Counted from the first letter of the stretch, positions 10,758-19,081 are shown. The stretch: 64,000 nt of DNA from Candidatus Latescibacterota bacterium (GCA_030658975.1 JAUSBL010000102.1:1-64000), one strand, 5' to 3'. The notes: generated from the letters alone by a model not told the origin. Program-made: numbers and translations.

Positions 10758-11102
10758 ATGATTCCCGAGGTCCAGGGTCAGCTGCTGCGGATCTACGTGG
10801 ACGAGGGCGCCAAGCACGAAGGCAAGCTCGTGCACGAGGCCATCGTCCGGCTCTGCCTGAAAGAAGGGCTGGCCGGCGCCACCGTCCTGCGGGGCATCGC
10901 CGGCTTCGGCGCCCGCCACCGCCTGCACAAGGCGGGCATCGAACGCTTCAGCGCCGACCTGCCGGTGGTGGTCGAGATCGTCGATGCCGCCGAGAAGATC
11001 GAGCGCCTGCTGCCGCTGATCCGGGAGATGACGGGCGGCGGACTCATCACGCTCGAACAGGTGCGCATCATCGCGGCGCCGCCCGCCGATCACCCCGCCT
11101 GA
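10758..11102 (+). CDS. DUF190 (PII-like) protein
   Basis: This 114-residue protein matches DUF190: EVQGQLLRIYVDEGAKHEGKLVHEAIV at the N-terminus, GLAGATVLRGIAGFG in the middle and a C-terminal ITLEQVRII strand. DUF190 proteins have a ferredoxin-like, PII-like trimeric fold and are frequently encoded next to crcB, where a regulatory role in ion homeostasis is suspected. Here crcB lies 3.2 kb upstream on the same strand with satD, DUF3307 and the PLP enzyme in between, so the pair seems to have been split. A strong AGGAGGGG ribosome site precedes the ATG. A GC-rich hairpin 12 bp downstream ends the run. Confidence 0.88.
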   Translation: MIPEVQGQLLRIYVDEGAKHEGKLVHEAIVRLCLKEGLAGATVLRGIAGFGARHRLHKAGIERFSADLPVVVEIVDAAEKIERLLPLIREMTGGGLITLEQVRIIAAPPADHPA

Positions 11103-11114
11103 ACGGCAAGCGAA

Positions 11115-11143
11115 AGCCCCGCCCCCCGGAGCGGGGCGGGGCT
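11115..11143. terminator. Bidirectional terminator hairpin
   Basis: An 11-bp perfect stem AGCCCCGCCCC / GGGGCGGGGCT with a 7-nt loop, between the convergent DUF190 gene and multihaem cytochrome gene. There is no long U-tract on either side. Confidence 0.75.
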
Positions 11144-11165
11144 CTCGCGATCGTCGCGCCGCAGA

Positions 11166-12662
11166 CTAGCGCAAGTAGACGACTTTGCCGCTGGCCGTGC
11201 GCTCCCCGTCGTCCCACTTCAGCAGGTAGACGCCGTCGGCCACGTCCTGGCCGCGCCCGTCGCGCCCGTCCCAGGCGGCCGTGATGGTCCCGTCCGAGCC
11301 GGACGTGGCCTGCAGCAGCCGGATCGTGTGGCCCCGCGCGTCGAAGACCAGCAGCCGGCCCGCCTCGTCCCCTACGCCGCGCGCCTTGATGGTCGCCGTG
11401 GCGCCCCGCCGCAGCGGCGACGGGTAGATCTCCAGGCGACCCGAGCCCGTGTCCAACTGCAGGTCGACCACGCCGGTCGTGCCGGGATGGTAGCCGTGCG
11501 GGCCGGGGCCGGCCGGCACCACGCCGTGGCAGACGGTGCAGTCGCGCAGCGTGCCCGCGTGGCCCTGCAGGTCGATGTTGTTGATGTTGTCCGCGGCCTC
11601 GCGGCTCGGGAAGATGGCGTGGGGGGAGCCGTGGCAGGCGGAGCACATCAGTCCGCCGTGCCCGGTGCTGAAGCGGTAGAGCTGGCCCACCGGTTCCCCG
11701 TACTGTGCGGTGTGGCAGGTGCGGCAGGCCGGCTCGTCCAGCCAGGGGATGCGCCCGTCGTGCTCGATCGAGCCGGCGATCTGCTGCAGGTCGCCGTGGC
11801 AGTCCTGGCAGACCATGCCGAAGTCCGTGGCCATGGTCCCGCGCAGGCACTGGGTCTGCGGGCCGGGGTGGCACATGTTGCAGCCGTCGGGTCCGGGCAT
11901 CTCCTCGTCGAGGAACTTGTGCTGGTCGTGCATCCGGAAGGACAGGTAGCCGGCTTCCGGGAAACCCGGCGTGCCGAGCGCCGGGCTGGCGTGGCAGCCG
12001 GCGCAGAGGACCGGCCGCGCGTTCGGGTCGAAGCCCGCCTCGCGCTCGTGGGCGTTGAGGATCGCCTGCTCGCTGGAGTGGCAGCCCGAGGTGACGCAGT
12101 TCATCTCGACCGAGACCGGGATCACCGGCCGGCTGCGCGCCAGTTCCACGCCCTGCAGGTCGCGCGCGATCACCAGGGCGTTCTGGTAGGGGGCTTCGAC
12201 CGTCGGCGCCGCGTCGGTGTACGGCGTGACCGGGATGCCCTCGGCCTTGAAGTGGTCGCCCGCGGGATCGAAGACGCCGGCGAGGCCCTTGCCGGTCAGC
12301 CCCACGTTCGGCGGCAGGTCGACGCCGAACAGGGCCTGGTCGTAGGTCCAGAAGTCCGTCTTGCCCACGGAGTAGGTGTTCCCGGGCACCGAGTACTCGA
12401 GCGTCACGCCCGTGGTCACCAGCTGCGGCGGGTTGGCGGCGTCGCCCCGGTGCACGACCTGGGCGATCAGCGTGTTGTAGGGCGGCAGCACCGACAGCAC
12501 GGCGTGCAGCCGGTTCATGCAGTGCATGCCCAGATCGTTCCAGCTCAGCACGACCGTGTCGCCGGAGACGGCGGCGCCGGCGGGCGGGGCCGACGCGGCG
12601 AGCAGCAGGATGGCCAAGGCCAGGGTGACGGGCGATCTCTTCGCAGCGAGGTGCAGGATCAT
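11166..12662 (-). CDS. Secreted multihaem c-type cytochrome with C-terminal FlgD/T9SS-like domain
   Basis: The 498-residue product begins with a signal peptide (hydrophobic LALAILLLAASAPPAGA). It carries six CXXCH haem motifs (residues 220, 261, 285, 313, 340 and 375) and one CX4CH (CVTSGCH, 189-195), so up to seven haems. Residues 35-180 before the haem region are not recognised. The C-terminus (FDARGHTIRLL...WDGRDGRGQDVADGVYLLKW...SGKVVYLR) is the same FlgD/T9SS-like module as in the RCC1 and subtilase proteins, arguing for export to the cell surface. Together these suggest an extracellular electron carrier, inferred only. GGAGG lies upstream of the ATG. It is divergent from the nitronate monooxygenase gene. 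Confidence 0.82.
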   Translation of the reverse strand: MILHLAAKRSPVTLALAILLLAASAPPAGAAVSGDTVVLSWNDLGMHCMNRLHAVLSVLPPYNTLIAQVVHRGDAANPPQLVTTGVTLEYSVPGNTYSVGKTDFWTYDQALFGVDLPPNVGLTGKGLAGVFDPAGDHFKAEGIPVTPYTDAAPTVEAPYQNALVIARDLQGVELARSRPVIPVSVEMNCVTSGCHSSEQAILNAHEREAGFDPNARPVLCAGCHASPALGTPGFPEAGYLSFRMHDQHKFLDEEMPGPDGCNMCHPGPQTQCLRGTMATDFGMVCQDCHGDLQQIAGSIEHDGRIPWLDEPACRTCHTAQYGEPVGQLYRFSTGHGGLMCSACHGSPHAIFPSREAADNINNIDLQGHAGTLRDCTVCHGVVPAGPGPHGYHPGTTGVVDLQLDTGSGRLEIYPSPLRRGATATIKARGVGDEAGRLLVFDARGHTIRLLQATSGSDGTITAAWDGRDGRGQDVADGVYLLKWDDGERTASGKVVYLR

Positions 12663-12720
12663 GTCGAACCTCCGGGCCGGAATGTCTGCCGACGGGTCGG
12701 GACTTCAGGGGCAGGGAATG

Positions 12721-12837
12721 CATACTAGGTATGTGGTATATTAGTCAATGAAAATCGAATATTATAAATATAACAACTAAGTCGGGCCTGTGATCGGGGG
12801 GCCGGATGTGCTAGCCTCCTGATTAATAACGAGTTCA
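12721..12837. promoter_or_regulatory. AT-rich divergent promoter region (cytochrome / nitronate monooxygenase)
   Basis: This stretch is far more AT-rich than its surroundings. It holds the inverted repeat CATAC-TAG-GTATG (12721-12733), a leftward TTGACT (complement of 12743-12748) suited to the cytochrome gene, and a rightward TGTGCTAGCCT extended -10 (12807-12817) about 40 bp before the nitronate monooxygenase start. The palindrome could bind a regulator of the cytochrome promoter. Confidence 0.45.
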
Positions 12838-12858
12838 GTGATCAGTCAGGAGACGGAC

Positions 12859-13803
12859 ATGCACCGCTGGCCCGTACCCCACGTCGGCTCCCTCTTCGGC
12901 ACGGAGCACCCGATCGTCCAGGCCGGCATGGTCTACAACAGCGGGGCGCGACTGGCCGCCGCGGTCGCGGAGGCCGGCTGCCTGGGCCTGATCGGCGCCG
13001 GGGGCCTGCGCCCGGACGAACTGCGCGCGGAGATCCGCGCGGCGCGCGCCCTCACCCCACGCCCCGTCGGCGTCAACATCCCCCTGATCGACAAGCACGC
13101 CCACGAGAGCCTGGACATCGCGCTCGAGGAGGGCGTGGGCATCCTGTTCACCTCGGCGGGTTCGCCGGTCCGCGTGGCGGGCAGGATCAAGGCGGCCGGC
13201 GCCGTCTTCGTCCACGTGGTCGCGACCGCGGCCCTGGCCCGCAAGTGCGAGGACGCGGGCTGCGACGCCGTGGTCTGCGAGGGCTTCGAGGCCGGCGGCC
13301 ACAACGGCCGCGACGAGCTGACGACGCTGGTGCTGGTGCCGGCCTGCGTGCGGGTCGTCGCGATCCCGGTGATCGCCGCCGGGGGCGTCGCGACCGGCGC
13401 CCAGATCGCCGCGATGTTCGCCCTGGGCGCCGCCGGCGTGCAGATCGGCTCGCGCTTCGCCGTCACGCGGGAATCGTCGGGCCACGCGGCCTTCAAGCAG
13501 GCCGTGGTCGACGGCGACGACACGCGTCTGGTCCTGAAGAAGCACGTGCCGGTGCGCCTGCTGCGCAACGCGTTCCGGGATCGCGTCGAGGAACTGGAGG
13601 CGCGCGGCGCGGCGCGCGAGGAGCTGGCGGCGCTGCTGGGGGAGGGACGCGCCCGTCGCGGCATGCGCGAGGGCGATCTCGACGACGGCGAGCTGGAGAT
13701 CGGTCAGGTCGCCGCCCTGATCGACGACGTGCCCGGCGTCGCGGAACTGGTGGCGCGGCTGCTCGCGCAGTACGACGCGGCCGCTTCCCGGTTCGGGGCC
13801 TGA
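12859..13803 (+). CDS. Nitronate monooxygenase / NPD-family FMN flavoprotein
   Basis: This 314-residue TIM-barrel flavoprotein belongs to the 2-nitropropane dioxygenase (NMO) family, close also to the FabK enoyl-ACP reductase branch. It shows HPIVQAGM at the start, the FMN-binding and active-site segment EGFEAGGHNG with the family His, IPVIAAGGVATGAQIAAMFALGA and the phosphate-binding GVQIGSRFAVTRES. The ATG at 12859 has CAGGAG six nt upstream; a GTG at 12838 is less likely. NMO enzymes oxidise nitronates to aldehydes and nitrite, while FabK reduces enoyl-ACP; the sequence alone does not settle which. It is followed after 2 bp by queG. Confidence 0.85.
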   Translation: MHRWPVPHVGSLFGTEHPIVQAGMVYNSGARLAAAVAEAGCLGLIGAGGLRPDELRAEIRAARALTPRPVGVNIPLIDKHAHESLDIALEEGVGILFTSAGSPVRVAGRIKAAGAVFVHVVATAALARKCEDAGCDAVVCEGFEAGGHNGRDELTTLVLVPACVRVVAIPVIAAGGVATGAQIAAMFALGAAGVQIGSRFAVTRESSGHAAFKQAVVDGDDTRLVLKKHVPVRLLRNAFRDRVEELEARGAAREELAALLGEGRARRGMREGDLDDGELEIGQVAALIDDVPGVAELVARLLAQYDAAASRFGA

Positions 13804-13805
13804 AC

Positions 13806-14972
13806 GTGGACGCCCCCCGGGTGACGGCCGCGCGCCTGCGCGAGATCCTCGCGCCGGCCTGCCGCGCCCACCAGGTGGACCTCTGCGGCGTGGTGGGCCT
13901 GCCCCGCCGCCTGCCGCACGCCGCCGCCTGGTTCGACTGGCTGGAGGCCGGGAAGCACGGCGATCTCGAGTACCTGCTGCGCGCGCCGCTCGACCGCGCC
14001 GATCCCACCCGCGAGCGGCCGTGGGCGCGGACGCTGCTGGTCTTCGGCCAGCGCTACGCGGCCGGCTGGGCGCCGCAGGACGAGGGGGAGGGCGACGGCT
14101 GGATCCTCGGCGTCGCGCGCTACGCCCGCGGTCTCGACTACCACGACGTGCTGCGCGGCGCGATCCGCCGCATCACCGGCGCGCTGCGCCATGAACTGCA
14201 CCGCACGGGCGTGATCGCCGCCGAGGCCGACCTGCGCTCCGTCGATGCCGTGGACGCCGGCCCCTTCCTGGAGCGCGAGTACGCCTGGCTCGCGGGCCTC
14301 GGCTTCTTCGGCAAGAACACGCTGCTCATCCATCCCCAGCTGGGCTCGGGCCTGTTCCTGGGCGTGGCCCTGCTCGAGCTGGAGGTGACCGGTCTCGCCG
14401 ACGCGCCGCGGCCGCTGGTCGGACCGCCTGCGCAGCGTCAAGCGAACCCCGACGGCATGGCCTCGCTCTGCGGCAACTGCAGCCTCTGCCAGGACCACTG
14501 CCCCACCGGCGCCCTGGACACGCCCTTCGCCCTGGACGCGCACCGCTGCCTGGCGACCTGGTCGATCGAGTGGCAGGGCCGCGCCCCCGCGACGCAGCGC
14601 GCACGGCAGGGCGACCAGCTGTTCGGGTGCGATATCTGCCAGCAGGTCTGTCCCTGGAACCACAAGGCCCTGCGCCGTCCCGCGGGCGAGCCGCCCCGCG
14701 CCGACTATGCTGTGCTGCCGGAGCACGCGGAGGTGGACCTGGGCGACCTGATCGGAATGGACGCCGCGGCCTACCGCGCACGCTTCCGCCGCACGCCGTT
14801 GTGGCGGGCCCATCCCGGGGGGATGCGGCGCAACGCCCTGGTCGTCGCGGCCAACACCGGCCGTCGCGACCTGCTGCCCGCGGTCCGCGCGGCCGCCGAA
14901 CGCGACCCCGACGAGGACGTCCGCGAGGTCGCCCGCTGGGCACTGGAAGTCCTGGGAGAGGAGCCGTCGTGA
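13806..14972 (+). CDS. queG: Epoxyqueuosine reductase QueG
   Basis: This iron-sulfur, cobalamin-dependent enzyme reduces epoxyqueuosine to queuosine at tRNA position 34, the last core step of the pathway. The 388-residue protein has the N-terminal cobalamin-binding half (LVFGQRYAAGW, YARGLDYHDVL), GFFGKNTLLIHPQLGS, then two 4Fe-4S motifs CGNCSLCQDHCPTG and CDICQQVCPWN, and a C-terminal HEAT-like extension (RRNALVVAANTGRRDLL...VREVARWALE). The start is the GTG at 13806, two bases after the preceding stop; weak starts of this kind recur in this operon. queF lies at 18.6 kb and a QTMAN-like gene at 25.9 kb. Confidence 0.93.
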   Translation: MDAPRVTAARLREILAPACRAHQVDLCGVVGLPRRLPHAAAWFDWLEAGKHGDLEYLLRAPLDRADPTRERPWARTLLVFGQRYAAGWAPQDEGEGDGWILGVARYARGLDYHDVLRGAIRRITGALRHELHRTGVIAAEADLRSVDAVDAGPFLEREYAWLAGLGFFGKNTLLIHPQLGSGLFLGVALLELEVTGLADAPRPLVGPPAQRQANPDGMASLCGNCSLCQDHCPTGALDTPFALDAHRCLATWSIEWQGRAPATQRARQGDQLFGCDICQQVCPWNHKALRRPAGEPPRADYAVLPEHAEVDLGDLIGMDAAAYRARFRRTPLWRAHPGGMRRNALVVAANTGRRDLLPAVRAAAERDPDEDVREVARWALEVLGEEPS

Positions 14973-15829
14973 GCGAGCGGATCGAAGCGGCCTGGTGGAG
15001 CCCCGCCGCGCACGGCGCGGTGCTCTGCGGGCTGTGCCCCCTGCGCTGCCGGCTGCGCGATGGCCGTGACGGCCCGTGCGGCACCCGCGGCAACCGCGGC
15101 GGCCGCATGGCCGCGCTGCAGTACGGCGAAGTCGTGGCGCTGGCCATGGACCCGATCGAGAAGAAGCCGCTGCTGCACTTCCACCCCGGCTCGCGGATCC
15201 TCTCGCTGGCCGCCCGCGGCTGCAACCTGCACTGCGCGTTCTGCCAGAACTGGGGCATCAGCCAGGATCTGGACCGGCCCGTGCGGCGCGTCACGCCCGG
15301 GCAGGCCGTGGCCCTGGCCCTGGACGAGGGGTCGCTCGGGCTGGCCTACACCTACAGCGAGCCGCTGGTCTGGTTCGAGTACGTGCGGGACACGGCCAGG
15401 CTGGCGCGCGCCGCCGGCCTGAAGAACGTGGTGGTGACCAACGGGTTCATCGAGCCGGAGCCGCTGGAGGAACTGATCCCCTGGCTCGACGCCGCCAACG
15501 TCGACCTCAAGGCGATGGACGACGCCTTCTACCGGAAGGTCTGCAAGGCCCGCCTGGACCCGGTGCTGGCGACGATCCGCCGCCTGCACGCCGCCGGCGT
15601 CCACCTCGAGATCACCAACCTCGTGATCCCCGGTTACAACGACGCCGACGCGCAGCTGCGGGCCCTGGTCGACTTCGTGGCCTCGGTGGACCGGCGCCTC
15701 CCGCTGCACTTCTCGGCCTACCACCCGGCCTGGAAGCTGCAGGCGCCGCCCACGCCGCGCGCCACCCTGGAGCGCGCGGCGCGGATCGGCCGCGAGAAGC
15801 TGGAGCACGTCCACCTGGGGAACGTCTAG
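14969..15829 (+). CDS. amrS: AmmeMemoRadiSam-system radical SAM protein
   Basis: The 286-residue protein is a radical-SAM enzyme with CNLHCAFC (CX3CX2C) binding the 4Fe-4S cluster, preceded by a cysteine-rich N-terminus (CGLCPLRCRLRDG...GPCGTRGNRGG) typical of this pyruvate-formate-lyase-activase-like branch. It has YTYSEPLVWFEY, the SAM-binding VVTNGFIEPEPL and DLKAMDDAFYRKV. AmrS is usually encoded with MEMO1 and AMMECR1 homologues, neither of which is nearby. The GTG start overlaps the queG stop (GTGA) and follows GGAGAGGAG, so the two are translationally coupled. The chemical role of the family is still poorly defined. Confidence 0.88.
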   Translation: MSERIEAAWWSPAAHGAVLCGLCPLRCRLRDGRDGPCGTRGNRGGRMAALQYGEVVALAMDPIEKKPLLHFHPGSRILSLAARGCNLHCAFCQNWGISQDLDRPVRRVTPGQAVALALDEGSLGLAYTYSEPLVWFEYVRDTARLARAAGLKNVVVTNGFIEPEPLEELIPWLDAANVDLKAMDDAFYRKVCKARLDPVLATIRRLHAAGVHLEITNLVIPGYNDADAQLRALVDFVASVDRRLPLHFSAYHPAWKLQAPPTPRATLERAARIGREKLEHVHLGNV

Positions 15830-15849
15830 CGGGAGTTTGTCGGATGCGG

Positions 15850-15884
15850 CCGGGCCCGGCGGCGCGTCGCGCTGCCGGGCCCGG
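15850..15884. terminator. Bidirectional terminator hairpin
   Basis: An 11-bp perfect stem CCGGGCCCGGC / GCCGGGCCCGG with a 13-nt loop that can itself pair (GCGCG/CGCGC), between the convergent radical-SAM and lipoprotein genes. Confidence 0.75.
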
Positions 15885-15900
15885 TTCTCGGCGGGGCGTG

Positions 15901-17493
15901 TCAGTTCGCCGGCGAGATCGTCAGCTCCGTGCGGAAGATGAAGTCCGCGCAGGACAGCGTGATGGTCTTCTCGCCCCACATCGCGTTGCCCACGAGGTTG
16001 AGATACCCGTGGGCATACTCGTCGCTCGACCACCCGTCGTCGGTGTCCCGGGCGTAGGCGTGGAGGTTGAGCTTGGCGAAGTTGAAATCGTAGTTCTCGG
16101 TGTCGTAGGCGATGATGATCGAGGCGCCTCCCGCGTCGTGGATGACGGGGTGCCCGTCGCCCATCTCGACCCAGTCGGAGGCGGTCCAGTTGTAGGCATA
16201 CTGGTCCACGGGGTTGCACTGCGTGCCCGGATCCGCCGCGTTCAAGCAGTCGAAGGCGTTGACCCGGACGAAGAACCAGTTCATGTCCACGGCATTGTCC
16301 AGGCCCTCGTCGTCGGCCATCGTCAGCACGAACCGGTTGACCTGGACCCTGACCAGCTGCTCGATCTGCAGGGGCCGCACCAGCGTGTACTGCGAGGTGA
16401 GGGTCACCAGGGCCAGCGTGTTGTCGGCGACGTGGCGGAAACGGTAGACCAGAGGCACGCCCGGCGACTCCGGCGTGAACTCCGTGCTCGCGTCGATGAC
16501 CTGCATGAACCCCTCGAAGCCCAGCTCGATGTCGTCCAGCCCCTGGGTGGAGCCGCCGTAGACGATGGTCTTGATCGAGGCGCTCTGCAGCACCTCGCGC
16601 GCCGTGTAGCCGAAATCCAGCTCCACGTCGACGGTGCCGCTGTAGGCGGCGCTCAGCGCCAGCCCCATCTGCTCCTCGGAGAATTCCGTCTCGATGCAGG
16701 TCAGGGCCATCATGCCGTAGCTCACGCTCGACACGTACATGGGCATCGAGCCGGGCGGCAGGGCGGCGGCGATCTCGGCGGCGGTGGCCGACGGGGCGAA
16801 CAGCGCCGCCGGGTTGGACGGCGTGTCCATGTCGATCGTGTAGTAGATCTGCATGTACTTGGCCATGATCTTGTTGGTGGTCGAGCCCTCGTCCCAGTTG
16901 AAGGCGGTTTCCAGCGAACCCCCGCCGTAGGAGATGTCGGCGCTGACGAACAGGTTCATCTGAGACTCGCTGTGGACCTGGTCCATCGTGAACTCCACGC
17001 GCGCCGGGACGTGGGTGTCCTCGCCGACGGCCGTCCCCAGCAGGTCGGAAATGCCCTGGCGCACCGTGGACAGGCGCGGATCGGTGACGACCCGGGTGAT
17101 GTCGCCGGGGGTGGAGGAGCCTTCGAGGGAGACCGACAGCGTGATGGGCGCACGGGCCACGGTGACAGGCACGTAGACGAACTGGTGGGCCTGGTTGCCG
17201 CGGATCACGCTGCCCGGCCAGATGACGTCGTCGTTGAGGCCCAGGAACGCGATGCCCTCGATGTTGTCCACGACGTCGTGGACTTCGTAGGTGTAGCGAT
17301 AACCACCATCCTCCTCGGACCAGGAGTCGATGACTTCGTCCTGTTCCTCGGCCAGGGGCGCGAGCTTGCCCGCCTCGTCGAGGATTTCCTGGATCTCCGA
17401 CGGCGTGGCGGGGTTCGGCCCGACCGGATCGTCGCTCGAGCAGGCGACCAGCAGGATCAGGCTTAGCATGACAATGATGGCTGGGATCTTCAT
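15901..17493 (-). CDS. Large exported lipoprotein of unknown function
   Basis: The 530-residue product begins MKIPAIIVMLSLILLVACSSDD, a lipoprotein signal with the lipid-anchored Cys at 18, followed by an acidic, proline-containing linker. The rest is mainly predicted beta-structure rich in Asp, Thr and Val, with several regularly spaced charged strands, and no motif I can assign. GGGAGG lies upstream of the ATG, and an extended -10 element TGTGCTAGGAT on the minus strand (complement of 17579-17589) lies ~85 bp before it. It probably faces the periplasm or outer-membrane surface. No paralogue is visible in the window. Confidence 0.7.
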   Translation of the reverse strand: MKIPAIIVMLSLILLVACSSDDPVGPNPATPSEIQEILDEAGKLAPLAEEQDEVIDSWSEEDGGYRYTYEVHDVVDNIEGIAFLGLNDDVIWPGSVIRGNQAHQFVYVPVTVARAPITLSVSLEGSSTPGDITRVVTDPRLSTVRQGISDLLGTAVGEDTHVPARVEFTMDQVHSESQMNLFVSADISYGGGSLETAFNWDEGSTTNKIMAKYMQIYYTIDMDTPSNPAALFAPSATAAEIAAALPPGSMPMYVSSVSYGMMALTCIETEFSEEQMGLALSAAYSGTVDVELDFGYTAREVLQSASIKTIVYGGSTQGLDDIELGFEGFMQVIDASTEFTPESPGVPLVYRFRHVADNTLALVTLTSQYTLVRPLQIEQLVRVQVNRFVLTMADDEGLDNAVDMNWFFVRVNAFDCLNAADPGTQCNPVDQYAYNWTASDWVEMGDGHPVIHDAGGASIIIAYDTENYDFNFAKLNLHAYARDTDDGWSSDEYAHGYLNLVGNAMWGEKTITLSCADFIFRTELTISPAN

Positions 17494-17882
17494 GTAGTCG
17501 GCCTCCCGATAGCATGGGGCACCAAGGCGCGAGCTGACCGGCGCATACGGGGTTCGGCGTCGCTCGCTGTTTGGTCCGATCCTAGCACAGACGGCGGCGT
17601 CCCTCTTGGTGATTGATAAAAAATTATCGATGCCGGTTGTGAAATGGTAGGTATTTCATATCTCTCGACATGAGGTCGAGCACTGGGTGCCGGGATCCGA
17701 ACTGCTCGATCTCATCGGGAGTGGGCGGGAGCCTCACCCGCGATCGGAAGAAAGTTGATAAGGCATCATCATCATCGGGGTTGCCGTCGCTATGAAATGG
17801 CGTATCTTGCATACCGGAAATAAGTTGTGTTGTCCGCCACCAATGGTTCTGACGATCGGCGGACGTCCCATCAGGAGCCGAC
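17494..17882. other. 389-bp lower-GC intergenic region
   Basis: It separates the leftward lipoprotein from the rightward hemolysin III gene. It holds the putative -10 TGTGCTAGGAT of the lipoprotein (minus strand, 17579-17589) and a small AT palindrome GATAA-AAAA-TTATC (17614-17627). Base composition is clearly lower in GC than the flanking genes. A small leftward open frame inside it (17624-17884) is listed separately as doubtful. Confidence 0.6.
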
Positions 17883-17884
17883 AT
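17624..17884 (-). CDS. Doubtful small ORF, possibly a remnant gene
   Basis: An 86-residue open frame of lower GC whose codon third positions do not follow the strong GC bias of its neighbours. The product is hydrophilic with an Asp run (DDDD) and RLPPTPDEIEQFG. No Shine-Dalgarno is seen, and the start codon overlaps the hemolysin III start on the other strand. I recognise no family. It may be chance or the remains of an acquired gene. Confidence 0.2.
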   Translation of the reverse strand: MSAPDGTSADRQNHWWRTTQLISGMQDTPFHSDGNPDDDDALSTFFRSRVRLPPTPDEIEQFGSRHPVLDLMSRDMKYLPFHNRHR

Positions 17885-18545
17885 GCTCACTGAATCGCCT
17901 CAGCAGCGCCACCGCTACACCCGCGGCGAGGAGATCGCCCACAGCGTCTCGCACGGGATCGGCGCGGCGCTGGCCATGATCGGTCTCGTGCTGCTGGTCC
18001 TGCGGGCCGACGCCTCGGGCGATCCCTGGCGCATGGTCAGTTTCTCCGTCTTCGGCGCGACCCTGGTGCTCTTGTACACGGTCTCCTGCCTCTATCACGC
18101 CATGATCCCGCGGCGCGCCAAGCGCGTCTTCCGCTCCCTCGACCACGCCGCCATCTACCTGCTGATCGCCGGCACCTACACGCCGTTCCTGCTGGTGAGC
18201 CTGCGCGGCGGCTGGGGCTGGAGCATGTTCGGTGTCATCTGGGGTCTGGCGATCGTCGGCGTGGTGTTCAAATCGAAATACGCCGGCCAATTCCGCCGGG
18301 CCTCGACCCTGCTCTACATCGGGATGGGCTGGCTCGCCGTCATCACGCTCAAGCCCATGCTCGCGACCGTTCCCGCCGGCGGCCTGGTCTGGCTCTTCGC
18401 CGGTGGTCTCTTCTACACCGGCGGTTCTGTCTTCTACCTCTGGAAAAAGCTGCCCTACCACCACGCCGTCTGGCACCTGTTCGTGATGGCCGGCAGCGCC
18501 TGCCACTGGATCGCCATCTACCGCTACCTCGGCCCTGTCGACTGA
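17883..18545 (+). CDS. Hemolysin III (YqfA/PAQR) family membrane protein
   Basis: A 220-residue, seven-helix membrane protein. The first segment has EEIAHSVSHGIGAALA with the family His and Ser, then LYHAMIPRRAKRVFRSLDHAAIYLLIAGTYTP in pieces: a His near the end of helix 2 and the DHAAIYLLIAGTYTPF signature; the last helix holds HHAVWHLFVMAGSACHW. These His and Asp residues make up the zinc site of the PAQR-like fold. Proteins of this family act in membrane-lipid homeostasis or hydrolase-type reactions rather than as haemolysins. AGGAG lies seven nt before the ATG. It converges on queF. Confidence 0.9.
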   Translation: MLTESPQQRHRYTRGEEIAHSVSHGIGAALAMIGLVLLVLRADASGDPWRMVSFSVFGATLVLLYTVSCLYHAMIPRRAKRVFRSLDHAAIYLLIAGTYTPFLLVSLRGGWGWSMFGVIWGLAIVGVVFKSKYAGQFRRASTLLYIGMGWLAVITLKPMLATVPAGGLVWLFAGGLFYTGGSVFYLWKKLPYHHAVWHLFVMAGSACHWIAIYRYLGPVD

Positions 18546-18568
18546 TCGTGGTGGCGGATCGGAGTCAC

Positions 18569-18964
18569 TCACCAGGGAGCGCCGGGCTCCGGGAGTGATC
18601 CGGTCCACACGGGGGAGCGGTGCTCCGCGCGCACGTACGTGGTGATGCCGCCGCGCACGAACCACCTGGCGTCGATCTCGAGGTAGCGCGGCTTCAGCAG
18701 GGCGACCAGATCGTCGGCGATGGCGTTGGTGACCTTCTCGTGGAAGGCGCCCTCGCTGCGGTAGGACCAGAGGTAGAGCTTCAGGGACTTCAGTTCGACG
18801 CAGAGGGCGTCCGGCACGTAGCGGATCCGCAGGTGGGCGAAGTCGGGCTGGCCGGTCAGCGGGCACAGGCAGGTGAACTCCGGGCAGTCGAAGCGGATCT
18901 CGTAGTCCCGCGCCGGCTGGGGGTTCGGGAACGACTGCATCTCGCGGGAAGGCTGGCTCGTCAT
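18569..18964 (-). CDS. queF: NADPH-dependent 7-cyano-7-deazaguanine reductase QueF
   Basis: QueF reduces preQ0 to preQ1 for queuosine synthesis. This 131-residue protein is the short, unimodular type. It shows the catalytic Cys in EFTCLCPLTGQPDFAH, then VELKSLKLYLWSYRSEGAFHEKV with the family Ser-Leu-Lys and FHE motifs, and VRGGITTYVR near the end. The frame runs open further upstream, but the ATG at 18964 gives the family start and AGAGGA lies six nt before it. It converges on the hemolysin III gene and is divergent from the asparagine-synthetase-like gene. Confidence 0.95.
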   Translation of the reverse strand: MTSQPSREMQSFPNPQPARDYEIRFDCPEFTCLCPLTGQPDFAHLRIRYVPDALCVELKSLKLYLWSYRSEGAFHEKVTNAIADDLVALLKPRYLEIDARWFVRGGITTYVRAEHRSPVWTGSLPEPGAPW

Positions 18965-19070
18965 CGCGGATCCTCTTTCGTTTCGGGACCGGAAGCACGA
19001 TAACGCGCCGGCGGACGGCGGGCAAGGGGAGGCGCCGGCTCGTCTTTCCCTCCTGGCGCCGGGCGCCCGC

Positions 19071-19081
19071 TGTGCTATCCT
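19071..19081 (+). promoter_or_regulatory. Extended -10 element of the asparagine-synthetase-like gene
   Basis: TGTGCTATCCT, 40 bp before the ATG at 19122. It resembles TGTGCTAGCCT (12807-12817) and the minus-strand TGTGCTAGGAT (17579-17589). The -35 is weak, as is common where an extended -10 is present. Confidence 0.4.
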
